NCBI RefSeq assembly: GCF_002879885.1
Contig: NZ_PNYA01000018.1
Location: 91,885 to 155,884 of the forward strand
Origin: Trinickia dabaoshanensis
GTDB lineage: Bacteria > Pseudomonadota > Gammaproteobacteria > Burkholderiales > Burkholderiaceae
Direction of reading: 5' to 3'
Length of the DNA: 64,000 bases
The translations under genes and the position numbers were made by a program. Under the pieces are notes generated by a model. The model was not told the DNA's origin. It did not search any database and saw only the letters and a program-made list of their open reading frames with translations. This document shows, piece by piece, positions 16,768 through 25,189 of this stretch (position 1 is the stretch's first letter; each line of letters starts with the position of its first letter).

Positions 16768-18207
16768 CTATTGGCTCGCGTGCGTGCCGCCATCGCCATG
16801 CATACGTTTTTCCCAGCCGGTGAGGATGCGCCGTTCCAACACGTCGTAGCCGTGATCGAAATGGTGTCCGCCCGGCGTACGTATCACTTCTTGCGTAGCG
16901 GTCAATGCGGGGCACAACGTGTCGGTCTCGTTTTCGCCGTAGAAGCACTGAACGAGCCCGGCGGGAAGCCGATCCATGGCCGGCTTCGCTTGCAGCGCCT
17001 TGTCGCTCGCCGGCATGCCCAGCCAGCCCGTCACGCGCACCTGGAAATCGGCGGCGGGCGCGAAGCCGAGCAGCGAAACGATCGAAACTTGATTGCGCAA
17101 CGTGGCGGGCAGTAAGTTGTAGGCGAAAGGCATCACGTCGGCGCCGAACGAATAGCCGATCAGCGCGAACGACGTTGCATGCCAGCGCGCGCCATAAGCA
17201 CGTAGCACGCGGCTCAAATCACGGCTTACTTGCTCGGGGCTTTTCTCGCTCCAGAAATAACGCAAGCTATCCCAACCCACGACCGACACACCGTCTTTTT
17301 GCAGTTGCTCGCCGATGGTCTTGTCGAGGTCGCGCCATCCGCCGTCGCCCGACATGACGATCGCAAGCATCCCGCGCGGATGCGCCGCGGGCAATTCGAC
17401 GAGCGGCAGATCGGAGACGTCTTGCTCGCCCACCGTTTCGGCCAACAAATGCGGCTTGATCAATGCGACGAGCTGATCGGCTCTCGTCGTCGCGGCCGGG
17501 AACATGCGAGGCGCTTTGGCCAACAACGGCGCCGCCATGCTATCCGCGTTCTTCCCGAAATTGAATCCCGGCGTATCGGCCCCTTCCTTCACGGCGGAGC
17601 GCTCGGCGGCTTGCATCGCACCGATCGCGCTTGGCTTGCTTACGCCCACCTCGACGAAGCCGGGCAACGCACTGCCGCGGCTGATCGTCGGATCGGGCGG
17701 GCATTGCGCGAAGTCCGCGTTCAGTTTGCCTTGCGCATCGACGGCCGCCGCGCCGGCGATCGTATTCGCGGGCGCCTGCGCGAGCACGTGCAGCGCGAGC
17801 GTCGCCCCTTGCCCCGTGCCCGCCATGATCGGCGCGAAATATCGATTCGACTTCAACTGGCGTTCGAGCTGATGGCTGACCGCTTCCGCATCTCCATCCA
17901 AATGCCGGCATGCCTTGTCCGCCGCCGCGAGGTTCGCCGCATAGCGCCCGGTATCCACGCCCACGGTCAACGCGCCTTGCTCGGCCAACGCGTGTGCCGC
18001 TTGCGAATCGGCCGCGGTCCAGCCCTTGCCCGCGGAGAACAGAACGACGAAGCCGCGCATTTCTCCTTGCGGCCATTGGACGATGACATCGCCGTAACGT
18101 CCGCCCGAAATCTGTGTTTCAGCCGCTTGCGCACCGATACAAACAGACGACACGCTCGCGAACAACGCCAGCCATTTGAACGATTTCAATACTGCGTGAA
18201 GTGTCAT
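16768..18207 (-). CDS. virJ: AcvB/VirJ-family lysyl-phosphatidylglycerol hydrolase
   Basis: The 479-aa periplasmic protein has a signal peptide ending near CIGAQA and an N-terminal half with weak hydrolase similarity. Its C-terminal VirJ domain starts at about residue 260: MLAIVMSGDGGWRDLDKTI, GVSVVGWDSLRYFWSEKSPE, the nucleophile elbow LIGYSFGADVMPFAYN, and the late GGHHFDHGYD His. AcvB proteins of Agrobacterium and Rhizobium cleave lysyl-phosphatidylglycerol in the periplasm and are encoded beside the synthase. Here the ATG (18205-18207) overlaps the mprF stop by 4 bp (ATGA), so the two are translationally coupled and form a make-and-break pair for this aminolipid. The match to context makes the assignment strong. 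Confidence 0.9.
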   Translation of the reverse strand: MTLHAVLKSFKWLALFASVSSVCIGAQAAETQISGGRYGDVIVQWPQGEMRGFVVLFSAGKGWTAADSQAAHALAEQGALTVGVDTGRYAANLAAADKACRHLDGDAEAVSHQLERQLKSNRYFAPIMAGTGQGATLALHVLAQAPANTIAGAAAVDAQGKLNADFAQCPPDPTISRGSALPGFVEVGVSKPSAIGAMQAAERSAVKEGADTPGFNFGKNADSMAAPLLAKAPRMFPAATTRADQLVALIKPHLLAETVGEQDVSDLPLVELPAAHPRGMLAIVMSGDGGWRDLDKTIGEQLQKDGVSVVGWDSLRYFWSEKSPEQVSRDLSRVLRAYGARWHATSFALIGYSFGADVMPFAYNLLPATLRNQVSIVSLLGFAPAADFQVRVTGWLGMPASDKALQAKPAMDRLPAGLVQCFYGENETDTLCPALTATQEVIRTPGGHHFDHGYDVLERRILTGWEKRMHGDGGTHASQ

Positions 18208-20801
18208 GAACGGCGGCCCCCCGCCAGAATCGAAAGATCGAGTAGCGTCAGGACCGCGCTCGCCCAACCCGATACCGCGAGATAACGCGGCTCCCAGCGC
18301 GGCTGGAACTTACCCTTGAAAGCCCGCAGGCCTTGAAAGTTGTAGAAGCGGCCGCCGAAACGCCAGACGAGCGAGCCCAGTTGGTGAAGCGGCGAACCGA
18401 GCGGCATCGGGCGCACCCCGGAAAACGGCGCGACACCGAGACTCAAATGGCGATAACCCGCGTCCTTCAAGTGCATCGCCAGTTGCACGAACAGATAATC
18501 CATCACGAACGGCGAGGCATCGGCCACATGACGCATGACCCCCACCGTCGCCTCGACGTTCAGATCGGTGGTCATAAACGTCGTGAATGCAACGGGGACG
18601 CCGTTTTGCCGAACGAGCATGACCGATTGCGCCGCGAGATACGCATCGCTGAAAGCCGCCACCGAGAAGCTCTTCTCCCGCGCGGAACGGCTGTCGAGCC
18701 AGCCATCCGAAATCCGGCGCAGAGAATCCATATGCTGGGGCATGGCCGCGGCGTCGATGACCTCCACGGCGCAGCCGTCGCGCTCGGCCCGGCGCATCGA
18801 GTAACGCAACGCCGCGCGCTTCGGTCCGCTCAGATCGAATTGCTCGAGCGCGAGTTGCGCCTCTTCGCCGAGTTTCATCAGAGTCAGCCCGGAATCCAGA
18901 TACAACGGCAACGAGTCGGCTCTGACTTGATAAAAAGCGGCCCGTCCCCCGTGCTTGTGCGCGAGCATGACGAACTTGCGAATCAGTTCGGGCCATTCGG
19001 CGCGCGGGCCGACAGGATCGTGCAACGCCGCCCACGTGCGGCCATGCTTGGCGAACATCAGGAACGCTTCGCGCGAATCGGAGAACAAGAAACTCTTGTC
19101 GCCCATCATGGCCAGCCCGGCATCGCTGCGCTCTTGCGAACGAATGATCCTGACGGCATCGCTCAGGTCCGCGGCGCTAGGATGAACGAAGCGTCCGGCC
19201 GCGGGGCGCAAAAGCTGCCACACGGCGAAAGCCGTGGCGACCAGGCTCGACGCGAGCATCGCCCGCAGCGAGCGAGACACGGGCGCATGGAACGCGAACT
19301 CCCACCACAGATCCGTTCGATACGGCACGTTGCGGTACGCGAAAAACATCACCCATGCCGAGCAAATCAGCACGATCGCCACGGAAATCAACCATCCGGG
19401 CGTAAACGGCTCGGCGAACAACGCCGCGCGCCGGGTAAAGCCCCGATGCGTGCAGAGCAACAAGACGAGCAACGAGGCGAGCACGCCCGCCTCGACGAAA
19501 GCCAATCCTTTGATGACCGACAACACGAGACTGACGGCCGTCAGTACGACGGCCAGCCACCATGCGGCATCGAGCCGGCGCAGCAACCCGCGCGACACGA
19601 ACAGCAGCAATACGCCGAACACGCCGCTCACCAACTGCGAACCTTCGAGCGCCCACAACGGCACGAGCTCACGCAACAACGCGAGGCGATGGGCCAGCGC
19701 CGGCGTCGCACTCGACACGATCAACATCGAGCCGACCACGAACGTGATCAAGCACAGAAACAGCGGCGCAATGCGGCCCAAGCGCGCCACCGTACGCAGC
19801 GGCAAGCGTTTGCGCAGCGCCCGCGCTTCGTAGCCCACCAGCACGGCCGCGGAGAGTACGAGCGGCAGACCGAAATAGACGGCGCGATAGGCCAGCAGCG
19901 CCGCCAGAAGCGATGGGGTAGCGATGTCGCCGCGCAACGCGAAGACCATCACGGATTCGAATACGCCGACGCCCCCGGGCGTATGGCCCACGATACCGAG
20001 CAGAAGCGACGCCGAGTAGATGGCAAGAAAGCTCATGAAACCGGCGTGCGTGCCGGGCAAGAACACCCACAACGCAGCGCCCGCCCCCACCACATCGATC
20101 ACGCCGAAAATAAGCTGCGATACGAGGCTTCCCCGGGAGGGAATGTCCAGTGTGACGGCCGCCCAGCGCGTGCGAAACCGTTTGGTCGCGGAACCGCAGC
20201 ACGCGACAGCGACGATCAGGGCCAGAAGGACGATCACGCTGCCGATCGTCAAGGTAAGCGGCGCGAGATGCGTCATCGCCGAGAGCGCGCTCGTATCCGC
20301 CAGCGCACCGACCGCGGTGATCAGCAACGTTGCCAAAATGAGCGAGCCGCTCGTCAGCAACGTCAGGCGGCCGATCTGCGACGACGTGACGCCAGCGGCG
20401 CCATACACGCGGTAGCGCACCGCTCCGCCCGTCAGCGCGCCGAAGCCCGCGATGTTGCCGAGTGCGGACGCCGCCGTGGCCCCGATCCAGAGCAGGGAGC
20501 GCGGCACTTTTGCGTCGACGTGACGCAAACCGATTTCGTCACGCGCGACCAGGGCGACGAAGCTCAGCGCCGTGGCGGCGAGCGCGGCGGCCCATCGGCC
20601 AGGGACAATGCAGAACAATTGCCGGCTGACGGAATGGTAATCGATGCTCTGAGAGATTTTCTGCAGCGCGAGGAGCAGCAAAATGCAGATGACCAGCGCT
20701 AGCGCGGGCGAAACGAGACGCTTGTGGTTCATGCGACGCGCTTTCGCGTAAAACGCGGCTACGACTCTCGAGGGGCGGTCTCCGTGACTAGCGTCTTGCA
20801 T
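18204..20801 (-). CDS. mprF: Bifunctional lysylphosphatidylglycerol synthase/flippase MprF
   Basis: About 865 aa. The N-terminal ~510 residues hold some 12-14 membrane helices of the flippase part (SLLLGIVGHTPGGVGVFESVMVFAL is typical when read in pieces such as HTPGGVGVFE). The C-terminal DUF2156/GNAT-like synthase domain (about 530-850) has MMGDKSFLFS, ALHDPVGPRAEWPELI, RYSMRRAERDG and NFQGLRAFKGKFQPRWEPRY. MprF moves lysine from Lys-tRNA to phosphatidylglycerol and flips the product, lowering surface charge and raising resistance to cationic peptides or acid. Start is uncertain: ATG at 20801 (AGGA just upstream, spacing short), TTG at 20831, or ATG at 20732 are possible. The gene is coupled to virJ. 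Confidence 0.94.
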   Translation of the reverse strand: MQDASHGDRPSRVVAAFYAKARRMNHKRLVSPALALVICILLLLALQKISQSIDYHSVSRQLFCIVPGRWAAALAATALSFVALVARDEIGLRHVDAKVPRSLLWIGATAASALGNIAGFGALTGGAVRYRVYGAAGVTSSQIGRLTLLTSGSLILATLLITAVGALADTSALSAMTHLAPLTLTIGSVIVLLALIVAVACCGSATKRFRTRWAAVTLDIPSRGSLVSQLIFGVIDVVGAGAALWVFLPGTHAGFMSFLAIYSASLLLGIVGHTPGGVGVFESVMVFALRGDIATPSLLAALLAYRAVYFGLPLVLSAAVLVGYEARALRKRLPLRTVARLGRIAPLFLCLITFVVGSMLIVSSATPALAHRLALLRELVPLWALEGSQLVSGVFGVLLLFVSRGLLRRLDAAWWLAVVLTAVSLVLSVIKGLAFVEAGVLASLLVLLLCTHRGFTRRAALFAEPFTPGWLISVAIVLICSAWVMFFAYRNVPYRTDLWWEFAFHAPVSRSLRAMLASSLVATAFAVWQLLRPAAGRFVHPSAADLSDAVRIIRSQERSDAGLAMMGDKSFLFSDSREAFLMFAKHGRTWAALHDPVGPRAEWPELIRKFVMLAHKHGGRAAFYQVRADSLPLYLDSGLTLMKLGEEAQLALEQFDLSGPKRAALRYSMRRAERDGCAVEVIDAAAMPQHMDSLRRISDGWLDSRSAREKSFSVAAFSDAYLAAQSVMLVRQNGVPVAFTTFMTTDLNVEATVGVMRHVADASPFVMDYLFVQLAMHLKDAGYRHLSLGVAPFSGVRPMPLGSPLHQLGSLVWRFGGRFYNFQGLRAFKGKFQPRWEPRYLAVSGWASAVLTLLDLSILAGGRRS

Positions 20802-21054
20802 TTCCTGTGAATCGGTCGTTCTCGGCGGCAACGGAGAGGGTCATGGCTGCGGCGTCGACGCGCCGTTTTGTACAGACCAGGATCGTGGGGACCGCGCCGG
20901 GCGATCGATGTAGCAACTTATGGTCTATTACAACGTCTCGGCAGCCGCTTCGGTTGACGCCCGAACCGACAATCGAAGCGGGCACGGCGCACCGGCGACT
21001 CCCGCATCGGACGCGCCGAGGCGGGTTTGCTCGATCCTGAACGTCAAACGATCG

Positions 21055-21246
21055 TCAAATAAAGGGTTTTCCCTCGATTTGTTCGTAGACGACGTTGCCG
21101 TTCTCGTCTTCGAATTTCTCCACGTAATTGCGCGCGCCGCACATCGGGCAGCGGAACAACAGCCCTTGCCCTTCGTTTTTGATGACGACGTCGGCCTGTT
21201 CCCACTGCGCCTGACAGCTCTGATTCCTACAAATCAACACATTCAT
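21055..21246 (-). CDS. Small zinc-ribbon-like protein
   Basis: The 63-aa protein has cysteines at residues 6 and 11 (CRNQSC) and a CPMCG knuckle at about 33-37, a plausible four-Cys zinc ribbon. An acidic half (YVEKFEDENGNVVYEQIEG) follows. It lies 24 bp downstream of the NYN-domain gene on the same strand, so co-transcription is likely. The role is unknown; nucleic-acid or protein binding would fit a ribbon. Confidence 0.75.
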   Translation of the reverse strand: MNVLICRNQSCQAQWEQADVVIKNEGQGLLFRCPMCGARNYVEKFEDENGNVVYEQIEGKPFI

Positions 21247-21270
21247 TCTCCTGGCGAGTCGTCAGCCGAC

Positions 21271-22611
21271 TCATTGTCCGTTGTTGCTTTCCGTCGGCGC
21301 CCTGCGCGCGCGGCTCGTTCGCGATGCGGATTTGCGCGGGGCCTTTGCCGGCTTCGCTTGGTCCGCGCTCGGTGCGGCGGGCTCGCCGGCTTGCGGCTCG
21401 GCCTGCAACGCTCGAGCGCCGTTGGCCGGCGACTTTTTCGCCGGCGCCTTGCGTGCGCGACGCGCCTTGGGCGCCGGCTCCGCCGCGGCTTCGCTCGGCG
21501 CCGCCGGCATCGGCACTGCTTCGTCTAGCGCCGAGGCGGGCGCGATATTAGGTTCCGGTGCAAATTCCGGCGCCGCTTCCGCCATGACTTCCGGCATGGC
21601 TTCCACGATTTCAGGCGTTTCGACGGCTAGAGCGGCAGCCGCGGGGGCGCGATCGCGCCCTTGCTTGCGAACGCCTTTGCCTTTCTTCCGGCCCTTATGA
21701 CCCACCTCGGGCGCCGAGCCGTTCTCGAGTACGCCGGCTTCCGCGACGACTTGCGCAGCCCCTTGCTTCGGCACTTCGAGACCCGGCGTTTGACTCGGCC
21801 GGAAAACGAATGCCCCGGACTTATCGTCGCGGCCCACCTCCAGCAAGCCACGCGCTTGCGCTTCGTCGAGCAAATTGCCGAATGCGCGGAAGCCGTAATA
21901 CGACTCGCTGAAATCGGGCTTGCGCCGCTTGATCGCGCTCTTGAGCACGGAGGCCCAAATCTTGCCGCTCTCGCCGCGCTCCGAAACGAGCGCGTCGAAC
22001 GTTTCGACTGCGATCGCAATGGCCTTCGCCTTGCGCGACTCCATTTCGGCCTTCGGCTGCTTGTCCTCGTCGGCCACCCGTTTAGCGGCAACGCTCGCTT
22101 CGCGCGCCTCGCGCTTAGCGTTCGCGCGCTGCTGCTCGCGAACGAGGTCGTCGTAAAAAATAAATTCGTCGCAATTGGCGACCAAAAGATCGGATGTCGA
22201 GTTCTTCACGCCCACGCCGATCACTTTCTTCGCGTTCTCGCGCAGCTTCGAGACGAGCGGCGAAAAATCCGAATCGCCGCTGATGATCACGAACGTATCG
22301 ACGTGCGACTTCGTGTAGCAAAGATCGAGGGCATCGACGACGAGCCGGATATCCGCGGAATTCTTGCCCGATTGCCGCACGTGCGGGATTTCGATGAGCT
22401 CGAAACTGGCTTCGTGCATGGACGCCTTGAAGGCCTTGTAGCGATCCCAATCGCAGTACGCTTTCTTGACGACGATGCTTCCTTTGAGCAGCAGCCGTTC
22501 AAGCACCGGCTTGATGTCGAATTTCTCGAACTTCGCATCGCGAACGCCGAGCGCGACGTTCTCGAAGTCGCAGAACAGCGCCATGCTGACGCTATCTTGA
22601 GGGGAAGCCAT
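21271..22611 (-). CDS. NYN-domain (LabA/PIN-like) putative RNase with OST-HTH/LOTUS domain
   Basis: The 446-aa protein begins with an NYN domain (residues ~8-165): the acidic active-site residues lie in FCDFENVALG, NSADIRLVVDALD and VIISGDSDFSPLV, the expected PIN-like metal cluster. A linker rich in charged residues leads to an OST-HTH/LOTUS domain (about 195-270; SGKIWASVLKSAIKRRKPDF, YGFRAFGNLLDEAQARGLLEV), which binds RNA in other proteins. The last ~150 residues are Ala/Pro/Lys-rich and disordered, with AT-hook-like basic clusters. This architecture is common in proteobacteria; the RNA substrate is not known. It precedes a zinc-ribbon gene. Confidence 0.9.
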   Translation of the reverse strand: MASPQDSVSMALFCDFENVALGVRDAKFEKFDIKPVLERLLLKGSIVVKKAYCDWDRYKAFKASMHEASFELIEIPHVRQSGKNSADIRLVVDALDLCYTKSHVDTFVIISGDSDFSPLVSKLRENAKKVIGVGVKNSTSDLLVANCDEFIFYDDLVREQQRANAKREAREASVAAKRVADEDKQPKAEMESRKAKAIAIAVETFDALVSERGESGKIWASVLKSAIKRRKPDFSESYYGFRAFGNLLDEAQARGLLEVGRDDKSGAFVFRPSQTPGLEVPKQGAAQVVAEAGVLENGSAPEVGHKGRKKGKGVRKQGRDRAPAAAALAVETPEIVEAMPEVMAEAAPEFAPEPNIAPASALDEAVPMPAAPSEAAAEPAPKARRARKAPAKKSPANGARALQAEPQAGEPAAPSADQAKPAKAPRKSASRTSRARRAPTESNNGQ

Positions 22612-22680
22612 AGAGTTCTCCAGCAGATCGGGCGCGTTGGCTCGTTAATTTTCAAATTGCGCACATGATAGCTGGTTGCG

Positions 22681-22704
22681 GGCGGCCAACCGTCGTTGGC
22701 CGCC
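22681..22704. terminator. Perfect 10-bp hairpin between the SulP and NYN genes
   Basis: GGCGGCCAAC (22681-22690) and GTTGGCCGCC (22695-22704) pair around a 4-nt loop, about 35 bp after the SulP stop on the minus strand. There is no U-tract. It probably insulates the SulP gene from the NYN gene. Confidence 0.6.
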
Positions 22705-22737
22705 GAATGCCGGTCGCCGATCGATGCGGCGCGGCCT

Positions 22738-24297
22738 TTATTTCGCGGCGGAGGGCACCGCCAACGCCGCGTTCGACAGGCCGGGCCAACGCAAGCGCTC
22801 CACCGTCACCTGTCGATGCGGCGCATCGCGCACGAACGCATCGATGGCATCGCGAATGTCCGTATCGATGAAATCGGCGCGCTCGGCGTCGATCAGCACG
22901 GTCGAACGCTCGGGAATCTGCGCAAGGCAGCGGTCCAGCATGGGCTTGGCGAAGAACGTCGCATCCTTGCGCACCGACAGCAAGAAGTAATCGTCGTGCC
23001 GGGTCAACACGAACGTGCGCGACAGGCTCGCCTGCATAGCCATGAGCGCGCTCGCCGCCATGCCGATTCCGATGCCGATCAGCAAATCCGTGGCGAGGAC
23101 GCCGATGATCGTCGCGGCGAACGGCACGCATCGCCCGGCGCCTTCGCGAACCATCTCGATGAAGAGCCGCGGCTTGGCGAGCTTATACCCGGTTTGGATC
23201 AAGATGGCCGCGAGACTCGCCAGCGGAATCCAATTGAGCACCGCGGTCAGCATGAACACGCTCGCAAGCAGCAACGCGCCGTGAATGACGGCGGACATGC
23301 GGGTCTGCGCCCCGGCGTGCACATTCGCCGAACTGCGCACGATGACGGCCGTCAGCGGCAACCCGCCGAGCAAGGCGGCGACGATATTGCCCGCGCCCTG
23401 CGCCTTCAACTCGCGATCGGGCGATACGCGCCGGCGCTTCGGATCGATTCGCTCGAGCGCTTCGAGACTCAGCAGCGTCTCGAGACTCGCCACGATGGCG
23501 AGCGTCACGGCGACACGCCAAACGTCGGGGCTCGCCAATTGCGAGAGATCGGGCATCGAGATTGCATTGACGAGCGCCGCCGGCGAATCGAGCGCGGCGA
23601 GCGAGACGCGATGCTCGAGCGGCACCGAGAGCGGCGGCGCAAATCGATCCAGCAACACCGTCACGCCGATGCCGAGCGCAACGACGGCCAGAGGGCCCGG
23701 CACGGCGCGCACGAACGCATAACGCTTCGCTTGCGGCGTTTCCCACGCGAACAAAATCGCGACGGACGCCGTGCAAAGCGCGAGTGCCACGGGGAGCATG
23801 GCGCCGAGCGGCGTCGAGACCGCCCCCGGATGCATGAGATTCGACTCGGCCTCGCCAATGAGGCCGACGGCCAGCGGGATTTGCTTGACGATCAATATGA
23901 TGCCGATCGATGCCAGCATCCCTTTGATGACGGCCGCGGGCACGAAGCTCGCGATACGCCCCGCGCGCAGCAGCCCGAACGCGACCTGCAATGCGCCGGC
24001 AATCAACACGGCGGCCAAAAATGCGGAGAAGCTGCCGAGCGAGGCGATCGCGGACACGACGATGACGACGAGCCCCGCAGCCGGCCCGCTGACACTCAAA
24101 TGCGAGCCGCTCAACAACGCGACGATCAGACCGCCGACGATGCCGGAGACCAGACCGGCAAACGGCGGCACGCCCGATGCGGTCGCGATGCCGAGGCACA
24201 ACGGCAGCGCAACGAGAAATACGACGATGCCGGCGAAGACGTCGCTACGCAACGTCGAAAGCGAAAAAGAGGAAGGCGATAGGCGGGGAAGTGACAT
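22738..24297 (-). CDS. SulP-family anion transporter (putative bicarbonate or sulfate)
   Basis: The 519-aa protein has the SLC26/SulP fold: DVFAGIVVFLVALPLCLGIA at the start of the membrane domain, LSVSGPAAGLVVIVVSAI in the core, and about 10-14 helices to residue ~420. A reduced STAS domain (about 425-505; FAKPMLDRCLAQIPERSTVLI, DAERADFIDTDIRDAIDAFV) follows. SulP proteins carry sulfate, bicarbonate or other anions. The gene lies 111 bp downstream of a beta-carbonic-anhydrase gene on the same strand, and such pairing favours bicarbonate/CO2 handling (inference). Confidence 0.9.
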   Translation of the reverse strand: MSLPRLSPSSFSLSTLRSDVFAGIVVFLVALPLCLGIATASGVPPFAGLVSGIVGGLIVALLSGSHLSVSGPAAGLVVIVVSAIASLGSFSAFLAAVLIAGALQVAFGLLRAGRIASFVPAAVIKGMLASIGIILIVKQIPLAVGLIGEAESNLMHPGAVSTPLGAMLPVALALCTASVAILFAWETPQAKRYAFVRAVPGPLAVVALGIGVTVLLDRFAPPLSVPLEHRVSLAALDSPAALVNAISMPDLSQLASPDVWRVAVTLAIVASLETLLSLEALERIDPKRRRVSPDRELKAQGAGNIVAALLGGLPLTAVIVRSSANVHAGAQTRMSAVIHGALLLASVFMLTAVLNWIPLASLAAILIQTGYKLAKPRLFIEMVREGAGRCVPFAATIIGVLATDLLIGIGIGMAASALMAMQASLSRTFVLTRHDDYFLLSVRKDATFFAKPMLDRCLAQIPERSTVLIDAERADFIDTDIRDAIDAFVRDAPHRQVTVERLRWPGLSNAALAVPSAAK

Positions 24298-24408
24298 AGC
24301 TTTATGGAAAGCGAATAGTCGAATGGCGTCGCGCCGCGCGACCTAGGCGGCGAACGAATCGAAAATGATCGTGAAAAATCGTGCGAGTAGGTGCGATGAA
24401 GACGCGCG

Positions 24409-25035
24409 TCAAGCTTCGACAATCGCAGCCGATGCGCGATGCGGCGCATCTTCGAAATCGGTCAGTGGGGTCAACAGCCCTTCGCGGAGCCCGAACACCC
24501 AGCCGTGCACCGTAGGCTTGCGCGCAGCGCTCGACAAGATCGGCGATTCGCGCAGAAGCCTGACTTGTTCGATGACGTTCAATTCAACCAATCGGTCGAC
24601 ACGGGCTTCGAACTCGTCGATCGCGTTCAACGCGTTCCGATGGCGATGCGCGAGTTGACGCAAGCCGGCGATGCGCCGGTTCACGGCAGGCAAGGCGCCG
24701 GACGGCGCGGACAACGCCGCGCGCACGCCGCCGCAGTGGTGGTGCCCGCAAATGACGATGTGCTCGACGCCGAGCGCATGCACGGCATATTCGACGACGC
24801 TCGATGTGTTGCCGTCGTCGGACGTATAAAGATTGGCGATGTTGCGATGGACGAACAGCTCGCCCGGTTGCGCGTTGGTGATCCCTTCGGCCGGCACGCG
24901 GCTATCGGAGCACCCGATCCAAAGCACGCGCGGTTGTTGGCCTTGCGCGAGTCGTTCGAAAAAACCAGGGTCTCGCGCCTTGGCCTCTTGCGACCAAGCG
25001 CGATTCGCGAGCAGCAGCCGCTTCGCGTAATTCAT
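24409..25035 (-). CDS. can: Beta-class carbonic anhydrase
   Basis: The 208-aa enzyme interconverts CO2 and bicarbonate. Zinc ligands are visible: C42 in GCSDSR (with the D44/R46 dyad), H98 and C101 in CGHHHCGG. Length and the terminal WVFGLREGLLTPLTDF fit the E. coli Can type. The ATG follows a GGGAGG site (GTGGGAGGACATCG). An AT-rich ~95-bp stretch upstream probably holds its promoter. It precedes the SulP gene and is isolated from amn by a strong terminator. Confidence 0.95.
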   Translation of the reverse strand: MNYAKRLLLANRAWSQEAKARDPGFFERLAQGQQPRVLWIGCSDSRVPAEGITNAQPGELFVHRNIANLYTSDDGNTSSVVEYAVHALGVEHIVICGHHHCGGVRAALSAPSGALPAVNRRIAGLRQLAHRHRNALNAIDEFEARVDRLVELNVIEQVRLLRESPILSSAARKPTVHGWVFGLREGLLTPLTDFEDAPHRASAAIVEA

Positions 25036-25131
25036 CGATGTCCTCCCACTGTAGTTCCGGACAGAATGGGGAAATCATTCTTTCAAACAATTTCCACATT
25101 CATTACCACAAGCTTACAGACAAGAGGTTCC

Positions 25132-25179
25132 AAAAAAAATTCAAAAAAAATGGTTTGCCCACGCGCCCGGCGTGGGCAA
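25132..25179 (-). terminator. Rho-independent terminator of amn
   Basis: On the minus strand TTGCCCACGC and GCGTGGGCAA (within 25179-25155) form a perfect 10-bp stem with a 5-nt loop. Two T-octamers follow (25150-25143 and 25139-25132). It begins 11 bp after the amn stop and separates amn from the downstream carbonic-anhydrase gene. It is the strongest terminator in the window. Confidence 0.92.
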
Positions 25180-25189
25180 TAGGTTCGGC

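Noticed and set aside
18333..20702. A 789-codon open frame on the plus strand opposite mprF
   Set aside because: It is antisense to a clear MprF, and its translation is Arg/His/Gln/Glu-rich without any domain; a typical shadow in GC-rich DNA.
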